Shown here: one piece after another, positions 50,901 through 60,283 of the stretch
How the letters are laid out: every line of letters begins with the position of its first letter
How positions within the stretch are numbered: position 1 is the stretch's first letter
Assembly: GCA_037576195.1 (NCBI GenBank)
Contig: CM075101.1
Coordinates: 2,604,001-2,668,000, forward strand
Direction: 5' to 3'
Source: Phytoseiulus persimilis
Lineage: Eukaryota > Arthropoda > Arachnida > Mesostigmata > Phytoseiidae
Length of the DNA: 64,000 bases
Made by a program: the position numbers and the translations under genes
Notes under the pieces: generated by a model
Databases searched by the model: none
Seen by the model: the letters and a program-made list of their open reading frames with translations, nothing else
What the model was told of the DNA's origin: nothing

Positions 50901-53900
50901 GAGAAGAGCGGGCCGAGCTCCCGCCAAACCGCGCAGGAGCCGATGAGTGGGGTTGCGCGGCGATACGTGCTTATTGACGCTGAATGATTAACACTGAATC
51001 TTGTCCCGCGGAGCTCGTTGTATTACCTATTGCCGGGCTGTTTTGCAGATACGCAGAGTCCTCGCTGAATCTGTTGTCATTCATGCTCCAACAGCTGCTG
51101 GAATCGGGCTCCGCAGAATATGGTTCGCTTGGATGAGCCGTCCGACTTCGCCCTGATTTGTTCAGGATGAGTTCCAAGGATCGTTCAAAGTCCACGGCAG
51201 AACACTGAACTCGAGTGTGAATGTTATCCTCGATTCCCCCGGGACGTGGGGAATCCATCGATGCAACCGGGAGACAGTTGAAGTGTATTTTTGAGGAGTC
51301 ATCAAGGATTACCGAGAGTGGCGAGTCGATCACGCGACAATAGCTTCAGAATGAATGAAATATTCCGGGCTCCAACGCTGGGTCTCCAGGAATGATCATG
51401 GTCCTTATCGTCTGAGCTGTATGGGAATCATCCTTACGCAATAAAGTATATGAAACCTGCGTATATGAAACCAAACTGAATTCCTAACTCTGCGCTGGCC
51501 GTCCCGCTTCCTTCTCGTTTGTTGGTTTGAACTCCTGGCATCGCTTTTCCGCGCATACGGAATCCAACTTCTCCATTTTGACGAGGGTTGGAGAGGGTGA
51601 CGATGAAATTTTCCTTGAGCAGTGACGGATGTCTTAGGGTTCCGCTCGGCGAGACGAGCCTGGGCTCCCGTTTCGTCGTCGTGATCAACATCTCTGTTCC
51701 TGAATTCATGTCTGTTGGAAATTGGACCACCAGCAGACCTGCCGCAAACCGGCAACCAGAATAAGTCAACAACTATTTGCGAAAACCGTATTCACATCAG
51801 AAAGGTGTTAAATGTCAGCGTCGAAGTGGTTTCGGTAATCCAGTCTCACTCTCCGGAAATAAGAAACCTTGAAAACCTGACCAGCAGATCTGAGAGCCTC
51901 AAGATTCGAATGGTCATGATTCGAGCGGCGAGGGGATTCGATTGAACCCGAGCAGAAAAGTCAGACGCGTCATGGATGAGGCGTCCAGTTCGGCTAGCTG
52001 TGAGCATAGAGCGCGGGCGGAATCCACGAGGACGCCCCCAACTGTTGGTAAAATCTCGCTTTTGGTGAGCCCATTTTGAAGCACTAACGGAAAGTCGTCC
52101 GCTCAGCAAACAAAGTTCAGCGGAAAATGCATGGTGACCACATCGGCCAAGGATAACCATCTCCCCGTTTGGGGAGCTTTCGAGCTACGATCGGAGGGAG
52201 GGAGTTCCGCGAGGAGTAGATCCTGGCCCGCAATGGTTCGCTCGATGAGAATCGAGAGCCCCAGATCGCGGCAAGTTGCCGACTGAGTCCGTGCTGATGA
52301 GGGAAAATACAATTCAGACTATGGAACGAAAGCATCCCACGTATCAGCACACGTAGGTTTCGAATGACGTCTCGTCGCCTACAAACGTCAGACCACTGGT
52401 CTATGTCCCCAACGATCAATAAGGAATGTTTTCGCGCGAGATATCCGAGAATAGAAGTCGGATTTGAGTTCGCGCGGAAAATCGTTCCGCCGGGGCCACC
52501 GCACTCATTCCATGCGGGTTCTGGATGAATGGAAGCATCTTCAGTTTGCAACTCGTTTCAGGAACCCGAGGGTGGTGAAATTGGGTCAGGAATTTTTTTC
52601 GCCATATTTCTTTCAACTGTTACTTCGAGCTCAGTGGGCCGATTTCGGAAAAACTTTCTGCGAAATGCATTCATTCGACCACATTTGAGCGCACCATTCC
52701 ATTTTATCGTTTTTAGCTCCATTTCAATCTTAATCTTTCGAGAATTGAAACTTTTTCTCTCCTCCGAATTCAGAGGGCTCTCGAATTTCCCACATACGGC
52801 GCGGGTAAGTTCCCCCGGTGTCATGTGGGTGTCCATCTGACGGAAATCGCTGGGTGTGACCAGCATCCCGCACTCAACTGGGAGGACTCACGAGCCGATG
52901 CAAAAAAAAATCTCGCCACCATTGCGGGTGCCGCGAAACCTTTGAAACTTCACCGGAGAGAGCTCTGTGACTTCTTTGAAATTGGTTCCTTGTCACGACC
53001 TCCATGCTGAAGTTGCGTATTCTTCCGCCCATCCTATCGATTAGACATTTCCCGGTCGATTTTTTCTATCGATCGAAACTCGACTCCCGCCCCGGCGGTC
53101 AGTTCCCGGCAAAAACACACAAGTCCAGATGAGAGCGGTTTGCTGGTAACCTCGGGCACTTTTTGTCAGATGGACAGCCTCCCACATAACACCGAGGGAA
53201 CTTACCCGCGCCGTATGTGGGAAATTCGAGAGCCCTCTGAATTTATGGGAGAAAATATATTCGCTGATTGTCGGAAAATAGAGATTGAACGGGAACGAAT
53301 GACGAAAGAAGGCATTAGTTTGCTCAAGAATGTAGTCGAATGAATGAGCTAAATTTTGCAAAAAGACTTCCTGGAATCCGCCCTGAATAGCAGTCAAAAG
53401 AAAAATGACGAAAAAAATTCCCTGACTAGGAACTCGCTGTAGTCACGGCAGCTATTTGAGAAATTGCGGGTCTTTGTTCATGATAGAAGCATCTTCTATT
53501 CAGCGATATCATTCAAGGTGGTCTTTCCTAACGATGACACAGCCCGACCAAGAAAAAAATCGCTTCAAAGAAGGAGTTGTTAACCAGACTGGAATGAATC
53601 GAGGTTGTATATTCCGAATCTGTTACGCGCTTTTCCGTGTCAGCCCTCGCCTCTCTGTTACAACGATTTCTCGGATTTCCTGAATTCTGAGCCTCTCGGA
53701 TTTTTTCATCTCCGCTACGGACCCGTGAAAATTCGTGAGCCTTGAGACCACTGACAGGCCTATTCCTATCGAGAGTCTCGTGGAATTCAGAGTCTCAGTT
53801 GACAAGCTAGAAGATATCAGCGGTCAATATGGGTCCCACTCAAACAGTGGAAATACAGCTGCTGTGCCTGATGTGTGGCGCAAACCGCAGAACGGCCAGC

Positions 53901-56900
53901 CTTACGTGATCCGCACTCCCATTTGCACACGAAGCTCAGGAGTCTGCCGGGGAGGCGTCGATCCCGAGAGGGATCTAAGCCGAAGAGAGATCTTGAGGCG
54001 AGACATCACGAATCTCCGAAAGATCGATATGGCAGAGAAACAAGAGCTGATCCGAAGAGACGGTTGACAGCTTCGCGATTTACGACCCCGAATCACCCTA
54101 TAATAGGTAACACCTTACTTTATAATTTTTTCGCTGTCGGGTGGTGCAATCAGTTCGTTCAGTCGCTGACGGCGCACGCGAGAAGTTTCTTTGTAGAGCC
54201 TCCATCGATTTTCTACTCCGGGAAGCTAGCTTCTTGAAATTCGAGCTCTCAGCGCAGAACGAGTTCGAAAAATGAACAGACAACAACCAGCTCAGAATCT
54301 CAGTAGGCAGACTAACATCGCAAGATTTCTCAAAGCCGGAATCTCAGGATGTTCACTATAAGTAAGACTACAGTGGACTCGCCTCCCATTCTGGAGCTCG
54401 AATCGATTCTTCTCTAGCGGGCAAATCGTTTGTTCCTTTCCCAGTTATGATACTCAACGATGGCTCTCCCGCACGGTCCCGCCAGGCTTTTTGACTGCTG
54501 GAGAGCTGGAAAAGTATAATTTCCTGATTTTGCGAAGCAGGAAACTCAGCGTGCGTGCGCCCCAAGGTGGAGTACGGACAGAGAGAACTACAGCACGATC
54601 GGTGGATTACTTCATGTTAGAGATTCTCATGCAGAAACGAACGATAAGGTTACACATTATGTGTTTCTCATCGGCGGGGCTTACAGGGAAGCGATTTTCT
54701 CGAGTTCCGTACGGGCACCCTGATTAGTAATGCCATGGGTGATGGAAATCGTAACTCGATTCCACGAGTCTCTCATTAGATTCAGGACTGTTCGAGGGCA
54801 AACATGCCGAAGGCCTGAATCCTGTCTCGGCTCACGTGGGGGATGTCACGATGAAAAAGAGTAAAAGACGACTCCTAATAGGAAACAGCTGCTGTCGGAT
54901 TTTGGAGGGCACCCGCGGGAAAGAGTTGCGGGGCTTCCAGTTGGCCTCCGGGATACCTCTTCTTTGGACGAGGCAAGATTCGCTCTCTGCATACACAACG
55001 AATACTGTACTTGAAAAAAGAACAGTGGCATTATTTCCAGCGTTGAGAGAAGCTTCCGCCCATTGAGTGAAGTATCCCCGATCATCCGAAGTGGGACGCA
55101 CGAATGGCTCCTTTGCAATCCAGCATCTGGAGACGGATTTCCAGGAGTCGCGTTCGGGCCGTGTCTGTGTAGACGGCAATCCGTAATTCTCCGAACGCAG
55201 ACAGAGAGCTCAGCTCAGTCGTTAAATTCTCAGGCGAGATCGCATCAGTCGCATTGATCGATGGGGAGGACCGTTCGAACGTGGTTGTGATTATTGGTTG
55301 CGCCGAGGTCAGGACGTGCGTCGCCATTCGAAGGTAGGAGCGAGCAGGTCGTGAAGAGTGCCTGAATGATAATTGTCCCAATCCAGCGCACAGAACTCCC
55401 TGAGCGCTCGACAATGGTTTTCTTATCCTGGGTTGGCGCTCGCTCCCGTGCCGCCAGCTGCGAGATTTAATCGTCAAGCAACGCCTGTTCCCTTCTCGTT
55501 AGAGGACACCAGACAGAAACAGCTATTCTCCTCCGTCCTCCGCAGATCCTGCTGAGGCTCGTTCACGTCCCGCCCCTCCGAGTCGCTTCTGATGCCGTCA
55601 GCTTCCGAATTCACCACGCCGGTACGTTCGTTGGAACCATCATTGCCACAAGGTCAAGCATCTGCCCAAGATAATTGTCGTTTCTCCCATTTGACTCCCA
55701 TTGATTGGCCTCAACAGCCTCTGTAGTGGTGGTTCGCGGAGTTGAACAGTCAACGCACGAGGAGCATCCGCATAAGCGGAACGGTCGCACCCTGAGCGGC
55801 GAAGTCGACTAACAGTGGACGGTTTCTCCCAGGTTCGGACTCGGGGAACCGTTCTAGACCTGAGTCTCTAGTCGGAAGAGAAGTCGAAGCGCCTCCTGCT
55901 CATCCCCACCGGTCAGCAGAGTTCCCTAATTGACCTCAAGTCTGATGTCCTGGAGAGAGAGCGATTCATACTGGCTCAGAAATTGCTCTCCGAACGACTC
56001 GGGAAATCCCGTATTGCGACATTCCAGATTGATTACCCAAAGCTCAGCTCAGAATCATGCTTAATGATACGAATCATTAGCTCCACGAATTGGCACAGGT
56101 TCCCACGGCCTAAGACCGCATGCGGGAGTCTGCAGCTGAATCTGAGGAGACCGAAGCTCCTGGAAGCGCGAGTGAGGGTTCCGAAGACGTTACTCGCAGG
56201 AGTATCCACCTAATTTGCAGGACTCTCAGCCTAGCTCGCTGTCAAACATTCACGTGCCTATCGCTCGGCTCTTCTGGAGCGTTCAGCTCCGACTCGGAAT
56301 GAAAAAAACTGTCAGAAGGTTTTTGTAACGAAGTGACGAAGAGTTGTCAAGTTCCGTTTTACCGATGCGCTGTTCAGTCACACGTGGATCCCTCCGATCA
56401 AGGTCAGCTTCTCTCCATCTTTCCCAGAAGCCTCTGATTGGAATTTTCGATTAGTTCGCAGCTCCCGCTTCGTGGTTGGGAGACTCCGGCATGCAGAGCT
56501 GGTGAACGTCCAGCGGTTCCGCGGCGGTATTCGGTATGAAATAAACGGAGGGAAGAGACGTAGTGAAGATTGAATCAGGAAAACGGAACAGCTCATTTCT
56601 GCCCATGGGCTGCTCCAGTCTGCACCATGGCCGAGTTCAGAAAATGTTCTCGTTATTCCTGGGTCGAGATCGGCGTCCCTCACGCCCTCGTGGACGCTAA
56701 ATGCGAACGGATGACGTCAATGGTCGAGATTAATAACACATGCATGAACCTACGAATCCTACTTGCTTCGCTCAATCGGACAGGAGCTCTATGTTTCAGA
56801 ACAATAAGAGGGTAAGCCAGGAATGTGAGGTGACATTCAGGAATTCCTATCCTTTCAGGTGCTCGTCGCTACCTCGTCGAGACCTCACTCACTATCAAAG

Positions 56901-59900
56901 TCCGACATCCAAACAGCGGAGCGCGGCGAACAGCGTGCGATCGGGAGCTCTTCAGCTGCCGATCTGACCTCGGGGTCGCTGGTTCAGTGATCGACGATGA
57001 AAGGAGATGAGAGCTACAGCGAAGCTCCCTCCGAGATCCCTCGACAAGGTATGAGTGAACTTGACAAAATACGTTGAGTCTGCTCGGGAAACGAAAGCTC
57101 ACTCGGCGTTAAAGTATTTGAGCCATCGGTGCGTGAGATCCGACTTGAGCTTTCCCGCTGTTTCCGTGACGGCATGATTGCCTCGAAAAAAGTGGGCGAG
57201 CTCGCCGGAGGGATCGCTGCAGGCGAATGGCGCTGTCAAGTAGCTCGTAGACGAGCATGCCGGATATTTCTCGGAGGTGATACCCGTTATGACAAAGGCC
57301 TAATGTAATGGTCGCGAGCTGACAGAAGTCATCGCGAGGTAGAGCGAACAGGCATTTGGCATATGAACCCTCGTCACGGAGCTATTTCTCCCCTCCATCG
57401 TCTAACGATACGCACGGAGATGCCGGGGCGGCTGGTCAGAGCGGGTCGAGATAGCAAACTTCTCAGATGACGCACTTCGGCATAGGACGATAGATCACGA
57501 CAGAAGTCCAGTTCGACAGAAGTCCAGCTCGACAGATGTTGGACACGGTTGATGAAGAGCTAGAACGCTTGACCGGGACAAGTGTGGAGGCTGTTTCGGT
57601 AGGCGGAAATCAGGTAGAACGGAAGTGGCCCAATCGCCCTGATGTCGATGTGACATGGATCGGGGAATTCATCGAGCAGCACTCTCTTCGCCATCGTCAC
57701 TCCCTCCTTGCATTCTCGGGAGAGGAGGGAGCATCGCCTGAACTTCTTCCTCAGTCGAACTTGCTTAGAGCCGAATCGATAAAGAATTGAGCATTGCAGC
57801 CGACTCGTGCTCAGGAATGCCAGCTCAGCGTAACTACCTCTCGGTAGAGCTTCGGCGGGGCTCGATTGGATTAATCGGCTATATTCTCATCGATCGAGAG
57901 CGAATCACGCGATATAGTTATTCAGGGCTGCCCTATCCTGAAGGCGTTTCATTGAAGTGGACACAGAAAACCATGACGACGCGGACGCGGGGATGAATCA
58001 GCTTGAAGCTCATCGTGATGAGAAGGAATGGTGGGATTGGGGGAAGCGTCGTAAGTCGCCGGCTCACCCAGGCGGGTGGATACTGAGGTCAGTGGCATGA
58101 CTTCTATCATTACGAAGACGTTAAGCTCATTAGATATTCATAAGCTCGAGTTTCTCTGCATCAAGTGCCCTTGCCCGTTCACCCGGTCTTGGATTCCTCG
58201 AACCGTCGTTGAACGCTCCGATATTCACCACGATAGCGGACAGAGCCGCCGAATTCGAACGATGATCGGAGTTTCAAAATCGAATTTGATCTCTCACAAT
58301 GATACAAAGCGGTTCCTAAAGCGAAAACCGCTAGGAATGTCGGCGTTCCTTGAGCCTTTCGCGATTCAAGGCTGGCTCCATCTCACGATTGAATCTTTTC
58401 TGCTTCTCGGGATGCCCCCATGCCAGAGGGAGCAATCGACTGTTCCTCGTTTTCCCTCCATATAAGTTGTGGGTTAACTGCAGACGTTTATTGCGTCGAA
58501 GCCACTTATTGCGGTCGCTTCCGAGGCTGTAGAGAATCGAAGCGCCTCCGCGGGAACAGTCAGTAACTCATTAGAATCGTGGCTATGTATGTAGTGGTCT
58601 CCGAGTAGCAAGTTTGTTCACCGCACAACTATCTTCAAGCGAATCAAAGCTCGTTCGTCCACGGGAGAGAGGGCCGTCTCCGTTGGCCCTCATTTGCGGC
58701 TCCGATCAAGACAGGATATCCATTCTGCCATCTAGAGGTCCCGAGCGAAAAAACATCATTATTTCAAGATATGCGTCGCGAATTGATTGTCTGTACTGCC
58801 TTGAAGAAGGTGCTCGCAGTTGTGCCTCACCGGGTTGGCGGACCGATCGCGGTCGAATTTGGATGCGCAGAACCCGACGACGACGCAACGCCGCGGCGTC
58901 TTTTCAATAAGCTTATCAGCTTCTACTGTGGAAGTTGAAATTTTTGTGAGCTGCGAATAAGCGTTCCGCCTCGCACGACAGAGACATGACGGAGCTCGAG
59001 CTCTAGCTTCCTGAACATCACGGGTCGGTGATGAAACCGACCTCGAACGGAGCACTTCGCAAACATGTCTCCATCGAGTTTCCAGATTTTCTTCTTCGAA
59101 TAATGGCGGGTATAGGCGACAGGCTGCCATCTGGGAAGCCTGTAGACTCGTCCAGAGCAGCCTGGCTGTGGTTTTTGTTCTCAGAAGACTGAAAACCAGC
59201 TTCTCGCCGTCCCCTCAGGGTTGATTGACGTCGAAGGAATTGAATTGATACAGATGCTCGCGGGCGACCCGTTGTTCGAGACGCATTTCTCCAGCCAGCC
59301 AGCTTTCGGACCTGCTCGGAGAAAATAGAGGTGATCCGTCTCGGCAACAGAGCGCGTATAGGAACCCGTGGAGTCTCCCGCGGGAGAACGCAGTTTTGTC
59401 GTGCCACCGTCGAGTACGGTGTTCAAGATGTCGGCTCCTGGTACATTCGGATAACCGATGCACAGATCGAACGAAACGACACATGCGTGGATGTGATGCG
59501 CTTTTAACCGTCAATCCGCCGATAGGCGAACAGCCATTCGAGACGAAGATGCCGCCGATTGTACTGAACTTCCAAGTTCTGGGTAGATTCGGCAAAACGT
59601 GGACGAATCGGGATGATTGCCGAACAGCCAGGCGTCTTTGGATATCTGCTCCCAAAAGTACGACTCACCTGAGGTAGAGATAAAATGGCAGCCAATACCC
59701 AAGCAACAGCAACGCCTCGCTTGATAAGACTTATGTTCGTCTCTCGCTGAAGTGGAAAGCGCACAATCATCAGTTGATCCAGGGCGAGCACAACAAGGAT
59801 GTAGGTTGAGAGGTAGAGAGAGAAAACTTGCATGTACTTTACAAATTTACACGTGAGGTCGTCCGCCAGCCACGCAATCGTGTAGGTCCAAGCAGCTTCA

Positions 59901-60283
59901 GTTAGAATGCAGAACAATGTGACTAACAAGTCGGCGATTGCCATGTGCGCAAGGAGTGTGTACAGCGTCGAACTGTGCGATGACATGCGTCGTTCGCGCA
60001 TTCTTGAAATCGATGAAAGAGCCATTCCGTTCGCCAGAATCGAAGCACATCCGATCACTACCAGCACTATCACTCGAATCAGAACTTCGCTGGTCATTTG
60101 AGGCGCCGGGCCTAAAGGTTGATCTGTGGCCAGCATACCGTACGAGCCGTCCACTTGCCACGGGGGCGAGCCGCCCATCGAACCATTACTGGACGAGCCG
60201 TTATTCAAAGTCAATGTCCCGGTCACGCATCCGGTCAGGGGTTCACATAAGAGTGATCCTTCCACGCTGATACTTTCCGACAT
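32919..60283 (-). CDS. GnRH/AKH/corazonin-family neuropeptide GPCR, corazonin-receptor-like, four coding exons
   Basis: This is a spliced gene joining 60283-59669, 39524-39341, 37631-37377 and 33181-32919, 1317 bp including the stop, for 438 residues. All three junctions have GTGAGT donors and pyrimidine-led AG acceptors, and phases agree (0, 1, 1). The product is a plasma-membrane receptor with seven hydrophobic segments: about 67-91, 107-130, 145-171, 190-205, 237-262, 305-332 and 344-367. Class A marks are N85 (TM1), D118 (TM2), C145 and C223 for the extracellular disulfide, W195 (TM4), P250 (TM5), CWTPYY 319-324 (TM6) and NPVIY 359-363 (TM7). The second extracellular loop, with QCVTYGFYT and WQEQ, and the FFFG before TM7 point to the GnRH superfamily, nearest corazonin receptors. 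Such receptors bind small amidated neuropeptides and usually couple to Gq or Gs. The DRY arginine is Q170. AKH or ACP receptor is the main alternative. Confidence 0.92.
33003..33181 (-). CDS. GPCR coding exon 4: TM7 and C-terminal tail (readable to a stop at 32919)
   Basis: The acceptor AG is at 33183-33182 after a TTCTCGTTATTGTAG tract. The joined codon gives Gly352, followed by SSTAMFNPVIYGVFHLRR, a complete TM7 with NPxxY and the start of helix 8. The tail is rich in Ser, Gln and Arg. At 33002 there is a perfect CAG|GTGAGT donor after KVQ, but the frame also runs on without it to a TGA at 32921-32919, giving a tail ending AVLDK. A 53-bp intron to an acceptor at 32950 would instead end the protein as PSLFRCS. 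Which form is used cannot be settled from the DNA. Confidence 0.88.
33182..37376 (-). other. GPCR intron 3, about 4.2 kb
   Basis: This is a GT-AG intron within the TM7 coding region. It holds a possible FLYWCH/MULE-like transposon remnant at 35615-35812 on the same strand. I see nothing else that can be supported. Confidence 0.8.
35615..35812 (-). pseudogene. possible FLYWCH/MULE-like transposon remnant
   Basis: The minus-strand reading from 35812 gives MQVEVVLSTKGKPMYYIDQ, one in-frame stop, then EEYSISYPCKQESKKNCHA and EATVTN. The layout (strand, aromatic residues, C-x7-C-x-A) resembles a FLYWCH zinc finger, a domain often attached to MULE transposases. There is no histidine pair visible to complete the metal site and the continuation is unclear. 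The resemblance is by eye and could be chance. Confidence 0.25.
37377..37631 (-). CDS. GPCR coding exon 3: intracellular loop 3, TM6 and start of TM7
   Basis: This 255-bp exon encodes residues 267-351 and the first base of codon 352. The acceptor follows a CTCTCTTTCACAG-type pyrimidine tract (AG at 37633-37632), and the donor GTGAGT starts at 37376. The exon begins with a short loop, then a basic stretch (about 294-304, RRRLLEKAKKK) typical of the G-protein-facing end of loop 3, then TM6 with CWTPYY. It ends in FFFG at the start of TM7. Reading past the donor gives no TM7 NPxxY motif, so the splice is needed. Confidence 0.92.
37632..39340 (-). other. GPCR intron 2, about 1.7 kb
   Basis: This is a GT-AG intron between TM5 and intracellular loop 3. 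No repeat, RNA gene or nested coding sequence is visible in it. Confidence 0.8.
39341..39524 (-). CDS. GPCR coding exon 2: extracellular loop 2 and TM5
   Basis: This 184-bp exon encodes residues 206-266 plus one base of codon 267. Its acceptor AG is at 39526-39525 after a T-rich stretch, and its donor GTGAGT begins at 39340. It carries C223, the partner of C145, in the loop block with QCVTYGFYT and WQEQ that is diagnostic for the GnRH/corazonin receptor superfamily, then TM5 with P250. Frame 0 entry matches the phase 0 exit of exon 1 across about 20 kb, which is strong support that the two belong together. Confidence 0.93.
44330..44542 (+). other. weak candidate terminal exon in GPCR intron 1
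   Basis: After a possible acceptor (GACTCAG, about 44323) a plus-strand frame reads HLEPGPLGLRMSYSNLKF and ends PTPAAI with a stop at 44540-44542. Codon composition looks coding-like, but the pyrimidine tract is poor and no partner exon was found. Overlapping frames on the same stretch are also open. Confidence 0.15.
50657..50672 (+). repeat. poly(C) run, 16 bases
   Basis: This is an uninterrupted run of 16 C in GPCR intron 1. Open frames across it give proline tracts that are not evidence of coding. Confidence 0.9.
52585..53427. repeat. second inverted repeat, arms about 295 bp, spacer about 255 bp, inside GPCR intron 1
   Basis: Left arm 52585-52875 and right arm 53131-53427 are diverged reverse complements. 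Conserved blocks include GTCAGATGGACA, GGAACTTACCCGCGCCGTAT and GAGAGCCCTCTGAATT. The left arm keeps a 103-codon open frame on the minus strand, while the right arm has a small frame-breaking insertion in the matching frame. That frame has no recognised domain. It may be two copies of one unidentified mobile element in opposite orientation. Confidence 0.8.
59669..60283 (-). CDS. GPCR coding exon 1: N-terminus to TM4
   Basis: This exon encodes residues 1-205. The start is the first in-frame ATG (60283-60281); the frame stays open about 100 bp further upstream without another ATG, so an upstream splice acceptor or 5' UTR exon is possible. The extracellular N-terminus has two NGS glycosylation sequons (about residues 28-36) and no obvious cleavable signal peptide, normal for this family. 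TM1 carries N85, TM2 carries D118 in HMAIADLL, and TM3 begins at C145. The DRY position reads DQL (codon 59774-59776). The exon ends after LSLPQ at a CAG|GTGAGT donor, whose GT is at 59668-59667, in phase 0. Confidence 0.93.

Larger units (their letters stand above)
39525..59668 (-). other. GPCR intron 1, about 20.1 kb
   Basis: The intron lies between TM4 and extracellular loop 2 with GTGAGT...CAG ends. Seen inside it are an inverted repeat (52585-53427), a poly(C) run (50657-50672), a 16-bp direct duplication near 57497-57535 and a weak candidate plus-strand exon near 44330-44542. The rest of 39525-52584 and 53428-59668 has no gene, repeat or RNA that I can support. Open frames there stay under about 165 codons and show no family resemblance. 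Confidence 0.8.

Noticed and set aside
50643-50987. Plus-strand frame with a proline tract
   Set aside because: The proline tract is simply the 16-C run; the remainder has no recognisable features.
57497-57535. 16-bp direct duplication (AAGTCCAGTTCGACAG type)
   Set aside because: Only two copies; noted but not enough to be called an array or a regulatory site.
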